Below, in pieces: positions 50,620-59,683 of a stretch of DNA of 64,000 nucleotides. A model generated the notes under the pieces. That model made no database searches, was not told where the DNA came from, and saw nothing but the letters and a program-made list of their open reading frames with translations. Numbering within the stretch: the first letter of the stretch is position 1; the number at the start of each line of letters is the position of its first letter. A program made the position numbers and the translations under genes. The DNA is from an uncultured Collinsella sp. (GTDB taxonomy: Bacteria; Actinomycetota; Coriobacteriia; Coriobacteriales; Coriobacteriaceae): positions 186,001 to 250,000 of the forward strand of contig CAUFMG010000001.1 in the NCBI GenBank assembly GCA_959026725.1, read 5' to 3'.

Positions 50620-50687
50620 CATTTCTCCTTTTTACCGTCGTCGAGTAGCGCATTTGGGACGGGGCTCTTTTGACTACTCTCGACAAT

Positions 50688-51686
50688 CTATTCCTCGACC
50701 GGCGTGAGCACCATGACTGCGCGCGTATTGCTAAATGACAGCGAACGGCAGGTCACAAGCGTTACGACCTTGGTTGCCGAAGCGGCGCGATCGGTGGCGT
50801 CGCTCGCCACGGCCGAGGCACCGTCGAGCATCTCGGACAGGTAATTCTTCAGTCCGTCATCGCCCTCAAAGTTGGGCGTGCGCGCCTTGGCATACGTGTC
50901 CTCGACCACCTTGGTCGCCAGCGGGCGCAACTTGTACGTCGCATCGCGCGTGATGTAGTACACGTATTCCATGCTGTCGAACGTCGCCTGATCGGTCGTA
51001 TCCGAAATCACGTTGAACATCGAACCGTCGTTCATATGATGACCGTAAATCGTGGTCTGCTGATCCACCATGCCCGGCGCGGTGTCGTCGCTATCCAAGA
51101 AGATGGCTCCCGAGGCATTGGCCGTACCGTCGAACAGCGTGTTGAGGTACTTGGAGTTGTTGTTGGTCTGCACCACGGGGTAGTTGATGTTGGTGCCGGG
51201 TGCGTAAATCCAACCCACAACCTCGGGATTTGTCTGGGCAAGCGCATTGAAGTCGATAACCGGCACGCCGCTGGCGTCCTTGTCGCTCACATATTGCTTT
51301 TCGATTTTTTGATATGACTCGCTCGCCTGCTTGTAGCCAATCTGTGCGTTGATAAAGATGGCGGCCGCAGCAACGATCAGGCCAATGCCGATGATGATGA
51401 GCAGAATGGGAATGACGGAGCGGCGCTTTTTGCGCGGCGGCTCAGTATAGCTCGATGGCGCGGCATGCGCCGAAGAGCGAGGTGACTTCTTGGCCGTGCT
51501 GTATGACGAAGGGCGATATGCAGTAGGTGCATCCTGACGACGATGCTTCGCCGGCGTCACGGGACGCGGCGCGCGTGGCTGCTGAGGAGAGGATATCCGA
51601 CCCTGCTGCGGCACGCGGGCTGCTCCCGACTTGGCTGGATCGGGAATCCGAGAAGCCGAAAAACGCTTTCCCTGATAGTCGGACAT
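50688..51686 (-). CDS. srtB: Class B sortase
   Basis: A 332-residue type II membrane transpeptidase. About 95 basic, Pro-rich cytoplasmic residues precede one membrane helix (SVIPILLIIIGIGLIVAAAAIF, split here only for length, about 92-112). The extracellular class B fold shows VVGWIYAPGTNINYPVVQ, the catalytic His in TTIYGHHMNDGSMF and the catalytic Cys in VTLVTCRSLSF with Arg seven residues on (NTRAVM). It should attach proteins by C-terminal sorting signals, plausibly those with an LxxTGD-like motif in this window. It is not next to a substrate gene. AAGGAG precedes the ATG. Confidence 0.93.
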   Translation of the reverse strand: MSDYQGKRFSASRIPDPAKSGAARVPQQGRISSPQQPRAPRPVTPAKHRRQDAPTAYRPSSYSTAKKSPRSSAHAAPSSYTEPPRKKRRSVIPILLIIIGIGLIVAAAAIFINAQIGYKQASESYQKIEKQYVSDKDASGVPVIDFNALAQTNPEVVGWIYAPGTNINYPVVQTNNNSKYLNTLFDGTANASGAIFLDSDDTAPGMVDQQTTIYGHHMNDGSMFNVISDTTDQATFDSMEYVYYITRDATYKLRPLATKVVEDTYAKARTPNFEGDDGLKNYLSEMLDGASAVASDATDRAASATKVVTLVTCRSLSFSNTRAVMVLTPVEE

Positions 51687-51722
51687 GGCTCTCCTTATGC
51701 TACAAATGGACTGGCAGAGCGC

Positions 51723-52187
51723 TTAGGCGTCAGCCATCTCCTGCTTCATCTTCTCGATAACCTTGCGGTACTCGGGGTCGCATGCGCCCAGAACCTGCGT
51801 GGCGTAAATGGCAGCGTTCTTGGCACCGTTGATGGCCACACAGGCAACGGGCACGCCCGAAGGCATCTGTACCATCGACAGCAGCGAGTCCATACCACCC
51901 AGATCGCTCGTCTTCATAGGCACGCCGATGACCGGCAGCGGCGTAAACGCAGCCACGACACCGCCCAGGTGAGCAGCCTTGCCGGCGGCGGCGATAATCA
52001 CCTTGATGCCGCGGTCGGCAGCAGTCGAGGCCCACTCGTGGACCTTCGCCGGCGTGCGGTGCGCGCTCGCGATCACGAGCTCATAGGGCACACCCAGCGC
52101 CTCGAGCTCGGCGGTGCAACCTTCCATAACGCCCAGATCGGACTTGGAGCCCATGATGATCCCGACAACCGGCTTCTGATCTGCCAT
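51723..52187 (-). CDS. purE: N5-carboxyaminoimidazole ribonucleotide mutase
   Basis: A 154-residue class I PurE of purine synthesis step 6. Conserved: VGIIMGSKSDLGVMEGC, ELVIASAHRTPAKVHEW (catalytic His), IIAAAGKAAHLGGVVAAFT and GVPMKTSDLGGMDSLLSMVQMPSGVPVA. The ATG at 52187 (MADQKP) with AGGAGG 9 nt upstream is preferred over a TTG two codons earlier. No purK is adjacent; purF, purM and purN lie 3-7 kb away. Confidence 0.97.
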   Translation of the reverse strand: MADQKPVVGIIMGSKSDLGVMEGCTAELEALGVPYELVIASAHRTPAKVHEWASTAADRGIKVIIAAAGKAAHLGGVVAAFTPLPVIGVPMKTSDLGGMDSLLSMVQMPSGVPVACVAINGAKNAAIYATQVLGACDPEYRKVIEKMKQEMADA

Positions 52188-52282
52188 AAACAAAGACCTC
52201 CTGTTGAGAGCGGTGACGCAGCGAATCCGCGACCCTTAACTACTGAGAGTAGTATAGCCGCTCCCGTCCCTGCGGTCTGCGT

Positions 52283-52370
52283 GGTGCTTTGCGGACGGGG
52301 CAGGCTTTATCTTCACTCCGGTTGCTTCGCAAAGTCGTTCAGATAAAGCCTGGCCCGCCCGCAAAGCACC
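52283..52370. repeat. 30-bp-arm inverted repeat upstream of purE
   Basis: GGTGCTTTGCGGACGGGGCA then GGCTTTATCT (52283-52312) mirrors AGATAAAGCC then TGGCCCGCCCGCAAAGCACC (52341-52370), one or two mismatches, 28-nt loop. It lies between purE and the terminator of the GH31 gene and could form part of the purE leader. Confidence 0.85.
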
Positions 52371-52413
52371 CCTCGACCTACCGGGGATTGCCATGACGTA
52401 CGTTAGCTGAAAT

Positions 52414-52455
52414 AAAAAAGCGTGCCCACCGTCCTTGGGTGGGACGGCGGGCACG
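52414..52455 (-). terminator. Terminator of the GH31 surface enzyme gene
   Basis: Minus-strand CGTGCCCGCCGTCC-CACCCAA-GGACGGTGGGCACG then CTTTTTT, 21 bp past the stop. Confidence 0.95.
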
Positions 52456-52476
52456 TTTGCTTAGTTGTCGCTGGGA

Positions 52477-55400
52477 CTACTCAGCCTTATTGCGACGGTG
52501 GAAGAAGGCACCGATCGCAGCGATGATGGCTCCAAGGCCACCGACAGTCGCGACAGTTGCCGCCGTTTGATCGCCAGTAACGGGGATCGCCGAACCGTTC
52601 TTCTTGCCGCCCTGGGCCTTGTCGCCTGCGGGCTTGCCCGCCTGGCCGCCGCCGTTCGAGCCGTTGCCGGAACCCTGGTTGCCCGAGCCGCCGGTGTTGC
52701 CCGAGCCGCCCTGGTTGCCGGAGTCGGCATCCTTAAGGCCCTCAATGGCCAGTTTGAGCTGGTCATAGGCCGCCTGGAGCTGGGCGTCGGAAGCATTCTC
52801 ATCACCCAAGACATCCTCGGCGTAGGTAATGGCATCCGTCAGGGCCTTGACAGACTCGGCCGTCTTTCCCTTGGTGTCAGTCTCCTTCGCCTGCTTGACC
52901 AGGGCCTTGAGTTGCTTCTTGGTCGGGTTCTCGACCGGGGTCACCGGGGTCTTCTCGAGCGCGTCACGGGCATCCTCGAGTGCCTTGAGTGCCTGGTCGA
53001 CCTCGTCCTGCGTGGCGTTCTCGTCGCTCAGGATGGCGCGGGCGCTCGCCAAGGCGTTCTGGAACGCGGTCCAGGAAGCCTCGGTGTAGTCACTGGCCTT
53101 AAGGTCGCCGGCTGCAACCTCGGCATCAACCTTTTCAATCGCGGCAGTGAGGTCGTCCTTCGCCACCGGATCGGGAACGGCCGCACCGTAGAACTTGAGT
53201 TCCGCCATGCTGCAGTAGGCGTCAACGCTGCCACCGCCGGCGTGGAGCACCTTGACGGTCACGTAGCGACCGCGCGCGGCACCAAAGCTCATCTGCCTCC
53301 AGTCGCCACGGTCGGTGAGCACGCGGCCGTCGTTGTCGAAGGTAAACGTACCCATCGACGCGGCGGTGCCCATCTCATAACCGTCGGCGGTGTCGGAGAC
53401 CAGCACCTCGGCCTCAAAGATATCGCCGTTCGTGCCGCCGTCCTGGCGCGGCAGGAACGTGACGTCGGTGAGATCGTAGTCGCGGCCCAGGTCGACGGTC
53501 AGGTGCTGGGGCATACCGGCCTTATAAGCATAGTCGCTGTGCCAGAGCGTCTGCTCATCGCCGTCAAGAGCGTTGACGGCGTTGCTGCCCTCATAGTCGG
53601 CCTCGCTCGAGAAGCCGGTCACCTTGACGTTCTCGCGGTTCTCGGGCGTGTTGATGAGCTTCTTCTCATCAACGGGGCGCATCTTGAGGCCGTCGATTGC
53701 CTTTTCGATCTTGGTCGTAGCGTCTGCGACATCCTTCTTGCTATAGCTGCCCTGGCCGCCGTCGAGAAGCTTCTGAGCCGCCTCGACCGCAGCGGTGAGA
53801 GCTGCATAAGAATCCTTGGTGTAGACGGACTCGCTGTAGCCCGCGGCCTTGGAAAGCGCCGCCATGAGCGCAGAGGTGTCGACACCAGCCTTGACCTCGA
53901 CCTCATAGGATGCGGTCTTGGAGGGGTCGAGCACTGACGCCACCGTGATCGTTGCCTTGCCGGCCTTGTTGGCACGCAAGTAGTAGTTCACGCTATCGCC
54001 GGCCTGAACAGCGGAGACGCTCACCACAGAGGAGTCGGAGCTCTCGACCGTCACATAGGGGTAGCCGGCGCTCTCGGGCGTGGCCTTAGCGTCGACGAGC
54101 GTAACGTCGCCCTCAAAGAACTCGGTCTGGTTCTTGCCCAGCTCGATACCCTCGATGGCCTCGACACCCTGCGTGTAGTTGAAGTTGATCTCGCGCAGTG
54201 TGAGCATCTGGTCACCCGATGCCTCAAGCGGCGTGATCTCGACCTTAGTCGCCTTCTTGCCCTTGTTCTCGGCAGAGAGGCCAAAGGCGTAGCGAGCCTG
54301 GAAGGAATCGTACTCCCCACCCGCGAACTCCTGGGTCGAGCCATCCTCGAACGTCACGACGGCCTTGATCTTCTGCACGGTGCCGTTACCGCCGTCGCGG
54401 TTGATGACCTCAACGGCATCGAGCTTCGATGGTGTCTTAAAGGCAAATGTCATCGTGGCGGGAAGCTTCACGTAACTCGGAAGCTTGCCCTCGCTGTCCC
54501 AGTTGCCGCTCCAGTTCCACAGGAACTCAAAGCCGTTGTCGCCCTCATCGTTATCGAACAGCGCGTTATAGCTCTTCTGCTGAATAAGCTTCTCGACGTT
54601 GGAACCGTCGTCGGTCGTGAGCTCGTCGTTGGTCATCGTGATGTTGAAGGCATCCTGACCGTACTCGGCAACCGTGGGCTGCGGAACGTCCGGCATCGTC
54701 ACGGTACCGTCACTCGTAAACTCGAGCGCATCGCACGCCGGACCGATGAGCCAAGACGTCGAGGGCAGTTCAACCTTGCCGGCCGTCTTGGCCTTGAGTT
54801 TGAAGCTCGCCACCGCGCCAGTGCCGTTGTAGAGCTTGCCGTCACCGCGGTTGGCAAAGGCGAGGTTGATGGTCTGTGTGCCGTCCGCGAACTGGACCTT
54901 CTCGCGCGACAGGTTCTCCATGCCGGCGGTCGAACCATCCTGCGAGATGCTCTCGGACACAAACTCAAACTGGTCACTCTTAAAGTTGACGAGCGCGCCC
55001 AGGGCGTTGACGTTCTTGGCGTCGGCCGCATAGACATCGACGGTGATCTCATCGCCGGCATCGACCTCGGTCTTGCTCGGAATCACCGCGAGCTTGCCGG
55101 CGACCTTGCCTTTCTGCTTGGTGCCGCCATCAAGCCCCGCCATGGTAAACGAGTAGTCGTAGACATCATAGACCCCGTTGCCGTTGAGATCGGCAAAGTG
55201 GTCGCGAATCTGCGAGTCGAACGTCGAGGTATCGGGCTCGCGGTTCTCGAGACCCAGATAATTCTTCATGTTGGAATAGTCGCCATCGGAGATCGTTGCC
55301 TTGTTGAGGTTGGAACCCACAGCAAAGCCGTCCGTACCATCGGCCTTGTAGATGGCGATCTCGGACGCGGAGAAGAAGTTACCAACCGAAGCGAGCGGCG

Positions 55401-58400
55401 TCATACGCACGTAGCGTGCGGCCACGGCGCCGTCGAACGTCACCGTTTTGCAGGCGGCGGAGCGCTCCCAATCGACCTCCTGGCTCGTCCAATGGACACC
55501 GTCGAGACTCGTCTCGATGCGCATCTTGGTCACAGTGCCGTTGCCGGCGTCGGTACGCGGATAGTACTCGAGCTTGTCGAGCTTGTAGGCGCGGCCGTAG
55601 TCGACGGTGAGCGCCTTGCCCAGGTCGTTGCCGCCGGAGTGGAAGCCGCCGTCGCTCGTCTGGAACTCATGGTCGAAGGCGAGATCGGCCTTATGGCTGC
55701 CGTAGATCGAGCCCTCCCAGGTGATCTTCTCGGCCTCGGGCACGTTCCGCCATGGGTCGAGTGCGGAGTTCGCCGCGAGCACATCGCTCCAACGGGAGTA
55801 GCCCTCGGCGTTGCGCGAACGGATCTGGTAGGTGTGCTTGCTATTGTAGGCAAGATCGGTATGCGTGAATTCCGCTGCATCGCCCACGGCGAACACGGTG
55901 CCATCGACCTTAAGGTCGTAGGAGGTAGCACCATCGACCTTTCCCCAGGTGAGCTTAATGCTCGTGGGGGTCGTGGCGTCCTCGGGGGCAGCAAGGTTCG
56001 CGGGTGCGGAGAGGTTCTCGTTGAGGCGGTCGGCCGCGAGCGTGGCGTCGGCGTTCACGAAACCGCCCAGCTCGAGCGTCTGCTCCGCTGCAGCGACATC
56101 GGTCTTCGCAAACTTGACGTAGACCTTGGGGTTCGTGGTGATCTTAGTGTCGTTGAAGCTCTCGCCCTTCTCGGCCTCGGTGCTGTCCGCATCGCTGCCG
56201 TAGTGGTTGAGGTTGGGGCTTTCGTTGTAGAAGTAGACCGCTTGGCCAGCCTCGGGGGTCGCGGCGTCGAAAGCCTCCTGTGAGTCGACCTCGGTCACGT
56301 TGAGCGCAGTGCCGCCATTCTTGGCGATGACGCTCGCAGGCTTGGCGGACACGTTGGCCACGAAGGTCGTGGTGCGGTTGGAGTCGTAGCCGTTGTAGCC
56401 ACCCTGCGAAGCCTCGGCGGTAAAGGTGGCGGTGCCGCCCGTGGCCTTGGAGCTGTAGACGGTGCTCACGTGCTCGCCGTAGGAGATGTTGTCGATCGTG
56501 CCGTAGGCATCGTCCTCGGTCGTGTTGTTCTGGATGGAGGAGCCGTCGTCCTCGTACTGCGTAAAGGTGCCGTCACCCTCGGTGGCGAAGAACTCGACGA
56601 TACGCTGGCTGCGATCGGTGCCCTTGGTGTTAGTCTCGGTCACGGCCTCGGGGTTGTTGTTCTCGGCATACATCGGCACGATGGCGTTGGCCTTTACAAA
56701 GAGCGGCAACTTCCAAAGCGGAGCATCGTAGTTGTTGAGGACCTGGCCGCCGCGGTACTGCTTACCCGAGAAGTAGTCAATCCAGATGGTGGGATTCTCG
56801 TCGGTGCCGTAGTTGGGAAGGTAGATACCATTGCGAACGTCGTTGCCGTTCTCATCTGCCTGGGTATCCTGATACACCGGTGCCACCAGGAAGTTCTCAC
56901 CGAACATGTACTGATACTGCGTCGAGGTGCTTGCGGCGTACTCGGAGTTGTCGGAGAGCAGCATGGCGCGGATCATGGGCAGGCCGGTATCGCCGTTGCC
57001 CGTGTCGATGTTGGCCGCCGAGGCCGCGCTCGTGTAGATATAGGGCATGAGTTGCGCCTTGAGCTTGAGGTAAAAGCGCGAAATGCCCGTGTAGGGATCG
57101 CCGTGCGTCATGGGCGACTTGCGGTAGGTGCCCCAGCCGTCCATGTCGAGCATAGAGGGCGTGAACGTCTTCCACTGGTAGTCGCGCGCGGAGATGATGG
57201 GGCTGCCACCAAAGATGCCGTCCATATCGGAGCCGATGTTGGGGTTGCCCGAGAGGCTCTGACCGATATACGTGGGGATGTGGAAGCGGATGTACTCCCA
57301 GTTGCCGCCGTACTGATCGCCGGTCCAGATGCCGCCAAAGCGCTGCGTGCCGGCCCAACCGTCAAGCGTGATGATGTTGGGGCGCTTGTTGGCGCCGGTC
57401 GTCACCGTATCGTAGGCCGTCTTGATGCCGTTGAGGCCAAAGGAGTAGCCAGAGCCCACCCAAGCGACGTCGGTCTTGAGGGTGGTAATGCCGCCCGTCT
57501 TGACCTCGGCGTCGAAATCGCGAAGCAAATGCCACGGGGTCTCGGAGTTGCTGTCAGGCTCCAGGTTAGACTGGGTCCACAGACCCGTGCTCACACCCTT
57601 GGAGTTAGCATACTTGGTAAACTTCTTAAGGTTGTCGACGTTGGCACGCACGGCGTTGAGGCGCTCGGCTGAACTCGTTCCGTCGGAGTTGACGCCGCCG
57701 GTCTTGTAATAACCGTTCTGGCCATAGCCGGCACCGTATCCGTCGTTCGGCAGGAACCAGCCGAGCGGCATGTCGTTGTCCTCGTAGTCATCGATAACCC
57801 GCTGGGCGGAGAATTGGCGGTCGAAATCGGTCGCCTTCATGTTCTCGGTATCGACCGTGGGGCCCTCACCGTTGAGCGTCTCGGCCGCAAGCGTGCCGTC
57901 GAGCTTGTAGCCCGTCGCCATGCCAGACTCGTACTTAACGTCGCCCTCCTTGCTCGAGGACTTGCTGCCCTTGGTCTCCCACTTCTTCTGACCCGAGGTC
58001 GTTGACCAGCCATCACGGTTATAGGCATTCAGATGACCCAGGTAGAAACCGTACTCGGGCAGCAGTACCGGATTACCGGTCACCTTGTAGTAGTCCTGCA
58101 GCATCTCGGTCGCCACGTTCGAGGCGCCCTCATTGGTCGCCACGAAGTAGTAGGCGTCGAACTCATTCTCGCTGTGCGAAGTCGTGACTGTTGATGCGTC
58201 CGTGGAACCGAAGTCGTAGGAACCCTCTGCAAACGTGTTTCGGAGCACGCCGTAACCGTCACTCGTCCAGTAGAACGGGTTGGGCGAAGCAACGCCGCCA
58301 TCGGTCCAGTTGTTGGTGTTGGAGATGGCGATAGTCTGGTTGGTGTGCAGGAAGCGGCCGTTCTGAGTACCGCCGCCAAAGAAGTTCTCGGACTTCTCCT

Positions 58401-58908
58401 TGGCGAGCGTCTGTACGGTGCCCTTCTTATCAAGGTCGAGGGACGCGGACTCGGAGACCACGACACGGTCGCCCGACTTGATGCTCATCTTGCCAGTCGC
58501 CTTGTCCAGGATCACGGTCGCCTTTCCACCGCTGATCTCGATAGTGTTGCCCTTGTCGGCAACCGTCGCACTCGGCTTGCTGTAGGTGTCCGAGGCATCG
58601 GGCTGGGCCTGGATCTTAGCCGTGTGGGACTTACTGCGCGGCGTTGCGTACTCGGAAAACTCACCCTTGGGATCAACGTTGTAACGGAAAATACCGTCCT
58701 CGAGGAACGTAATGCGGCCCTTGATGCCGCCGGCGAAATCGATGTCAACGACGTTCGAGGCAGACTGAGACACGGTCGCCGATTCGACGCCCTTGAGTGG
58801 CGTGGCAACCGCCTGCTGGGGACTGGCGAACACGAGCGTCGCTGCCGTGGCAACGAGGACTGCGCTTCCCTTCACCCATCGTTTCGTAAAAATGGAATTC
58901 CTACGCAC
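52477..58908 (-). CDS. Giant wall-anchored GH31-family glycosidase with CBM, cohesin, dockerin-like and FIVAR modules
   Basis: A 2143-residue extracellular alpha-glycosidase. Modules: signal peptide (1-35); GH31 N-terminal beta-sandwich and (beta/alpha)8 barrel (about 50-900) with probable nucleophile Asp480 (LKTDVAWVG) and acid/base Asp531 (WTGDQYGG); Fn3 (about 965-1055); F5/8C/CBM32-like (1055-1195); a dockerin-like calcium loop DLNGNGVYDVYDY (about 1238); cohesin-like (1270-1405); a second F5/8C-like domain (1418-1577); bacterial Ig-like (1583-1677); three FIVAR helices (about 1677-1742, 1917-1986, 1997-2058) with another CBM32 between (1760-1910); Gly/Asn/Ser linker; sorting signal IPVTGD (about 2107) and RRNKAE tail. 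The architecture suits mucin or host-glycan attack; alpha-N-acetylgalactosaminidase is a candidate activity. The start is GTG with GGAG upstream. Confidence 0.88.
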   Translation of the reverse strand: MRRNSIFTKRWVKGSAVLVATAATLVFASPQQAVATPLKGVESATVSQSASNVVDIDFAGGIKGRITFLEDGIFRYNVDPKGEFSEYATPRSKSHTAKIQAQPDASDTYSKPSATVADKGNTIEISGGKATVILDKATGKMSIKSGDRVVVSESASLDLDKKGTVQTLAKEKSENFFGGGTQNGRFLHTNQTIAISNTNNWTDGGVASPNPFYWTSDGYGVLRNTFAEGSYDFGSTDASTVTTSHSENEFDAYYFVATNEGASNVATEMLQDYYKVTGNPVLLPEYGFYLGHLNAYNRDGWSTTSGQKKWETKGSKSSSKEGDVKYESGMATGYKLDGTLAAETLNGEGPTVDTENMKATDFDRQFSAQRVIDDYEDNDMPLGWFLPNDGYGAGYGQNGYYKTGGVNSDGTSSAERLNAVRANVDNLKKFTKYANSKGVSTGLWTQSNLEPDSNSETPWHLLRDFDAEVKTGGITTLKTDVAWVGSGYSFGLNGIKTAYDTVTTGANKRPNIITLDGWAGTQRFGGIWTGDQYGGNWEYIRFHIPTYIGQSLSGNPNIGSDMDGIFGGSPIISARDYQWKTFTPSMLDMDGWGTYRKSPMTHGDPYTGISRFYLKLKAQLMPYIYTSAASAANIDTGNGDTGLPMIRAMLLSDNSEYAASTSTQYQYMFGENFLVAPVYQDTQADENGNDVRNGIYLPNYGTDENPTIWIDYFSGKQYRGGQVLNNYDAPLWKLPLFVKANAIVPMYAENNNPEAVTETNTKGTDRSQRIVEFFATEGDGTFTQYEDDGSSIQNNTTEDDAYGTIDNISYGEHVSTVYSSKATGGTATFTAEASQGGYNGYDSNRTTTFVANVSAKPASVIAKNGGTALNVTEVDSQEAFDAATPEAGQAVYFYNESPNLNHYGSDADSTEAEKGESFNDTKITTNPKVYVKFAKTDVAAAEQTLELGGFVNADATLAADRLNENLSAPANLAAPEDATTPTSIKLTWGKVDGATSYDLKVDGTVFAVGDAAEFTHTDLAYNSKHTYQIRSRNAEGYSRWSDVLAANSALDPWRNVPEAEKITWEGSIYGSHKADLAFDHEFQTSDGGFHSGGNDLGKALTVDYGRAYKLDKLEYYPRTDAGNGTVTKMRIETSLDGVHWTSQEVDWERSAACKTVTFDGAVAARYVRMTPLASVGNFFSASEIAIYKADGTDGFAVGSNLNKATISDGDYSNMKNYLGLENREPDTSTFDSQIRDHFADLNGNGVYDVYDYSFTMAGLDGGTKQKGKVAGKLAVIPSKTEVDAGDEITVDVYAADAKNVNALGALVNFKSDQFEFVSESISQDGSTAGMENLSREKVQFADGTQTINLAFANRGDGKLYNGTGAVASFKLKAKTAGKVELPSTSWLIGPACDALEFTSDGTVTMPDVPQPTVAEYGQDAFNITMTNDELTTDDGSNVEKLIQQKSYNALFDNDEGDNGFEFLWNWSGNWDSEGKLPSYVKLPATMTFAFKTPSKLDAVEVINRDGGNGTVQKIKAVVTFEDGSTQEFAGGEYDSFQARYAFGLSAENKGKKATKVEITPLEASGDQMLTLREINFNYTQGVEAIEGIELGKNQTEFFEGDVTLVDAKATPESAGYPYVTVESSDSSVVSVSAVQAGDSVNYYLRANKAGKATITVASVLDPSKTASYEVEVKAGVDTSALMAALSKAAGYSESVYTKDSYAALTAAVEAAQKLLDGGQGSYSKKDVADATTKIEKAIDGLKMRPVDEKKLINTPENRENVKVTGFSSEADYEGSNAVNALDGDEQTLWHSDYAYKAGMPQHLTVDLGRDYDLTDVTFLPRQDGGTNGDIFEAEVLVSDTADGYEMGTAASMGTFTFDNDGRVLTDRGDWRQMSFGAARGRYVTVKVLHAGGGSVDAYCSMAELKFYGAAVPDPVAKDDLTAAIEKVDAEVAAGDLKASDYTEASWTAFQNALASARAILSDENATQDEVDQALKALEDARDALEKTPVTPVENPTKKQLKALVKQAKETDTKGKTAESVKALTDAITYAEDVLGDENASDAQLQAAYDQLKLAIEGLKDADSGNQGGSGNTGGSGNQGSGNGSNGGGQAGKPAGDKAQGGKKNGSAIPVTGDQTAATVATVGGLGAIIAAIGAFFHRRNKAE

Positions 58909-58980
58909 CTGGACTCCTTCCCTCCGACATGCGGAAGTGTCGCGGACGCGCGCCCCGCAGCATGGGCGAACGCATCAAAC

Positions 58981-58989
58981 GGGGGGGGG
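58981..58989. repeat. Homopolymer tract G9 upstream of the GH31 gene
   Basis: Nine consecutive G on the plus strand (C9 on the coding strand), 73-81 bp before the GTG start. A tract of this length is prone to slippage and is the only such run noticed in the window. Confidence 0.8.
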
Positions 58990-59036
58990 TGTTCGGTACA
59001 TTCCGTACAATTGGCCCACCCGTTACCAAGGGGTCA

Positions 59037-59052
59037 ACTGGTAGTAACCAGA
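59037..59052. promoter_or_regulatory. Candidate operator of the GntR/HutC (NagR/DasR-like) type
   Basis: ACTGGTAGTAACCAGA has the TGGT-N4-ACCA form used by NagR/DasR/YvoA-type aminosugar regulators. On the GH31 coding strand it directly abuts TTGACC, a possible -35. A related, wider site (TGGT-N8-ACCA) lies at about 59219-59234. The 58909-59368 stretch has no gene. Confidence 0.35.
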
Positions 59053-59368
59053 TAGCCACCTATAAGGTTGAACCAGCATACGTGAGCAGTTGCGCAAATT
59101 AAGTTTGGAATTCTCCCAGCGGTATAAAAATGAACGTAGATGGCGAAGTGGGTCTAATCAACCATACCAATTGGTTCTCCAGCCAGATACCACTTAAGCA
59201 TAGTTTTACTGTTTAACTGGTATTACATAACCAATACCTTTCCTCGGAAAACGGGCTTCGCGAATTATCCTGAGGGAAAGTCGTAGCCGCCACCCCGCGA
59301 CCCACCGGGAATATCCATGACGCACGGTGGCTGATTTGATTTGAAATAGGAGGTTGTTGGAGGGTGGT

Positions 59369-59570
59369 GGACAGTTAGTTCAGATACGTATATTTTGGCG
59401 GTGCTAATTGGCGCTAACAAACTGGTTTTAAGTCGCTTTAGATCTAATAATAGGTCTTTCTCGCTATTGCCCGCGCGGCCTTGTCGGTCCAGACTATCAA
59501 AAATAGCTCAATTGTGCCCAAATTGGCCTCCACACGTCCTCTGAAAAATACGTATCTGAACTAACTGTCC
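59369..59570. mobile_element. TIR element, copy 3 (202 bp)
   Basis: It begins GGACAGTTAGTTCAGATACG and ends CGTATCTGAACTAACTGTCC, perfect 20-bp terminal inverted repeats extending by TAT. The interior is AT-rich, without an ORF, and different from copies 1 and 2. It lies between the GH31 promoter region and the toxin-antitoxin terminator. Confidence 0.85.
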
Positions 59571-59591
59571 AAGAGGAATGTCCACAGATAG

Positions 59592-59630
59592 AAAAAGGCT
59601 CTGGCGGACCTCCGAATCACCAGAGCCTTT
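59592..59630 (-). terminator. Terminator of the toxin-antitoxin operon
   Basis: Minus-strand AAAGGCTCTGG / CCAGAGCCTTTTT hairpin with a 17-nt loop, 54 bp past the toxin stop. Confidence 0.9.
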
Positions 59631-59683
59631 CAAAACTCGCACACCTGAAGCACATCGCTGCATTCCTGTTTTCGCCCATGAAG

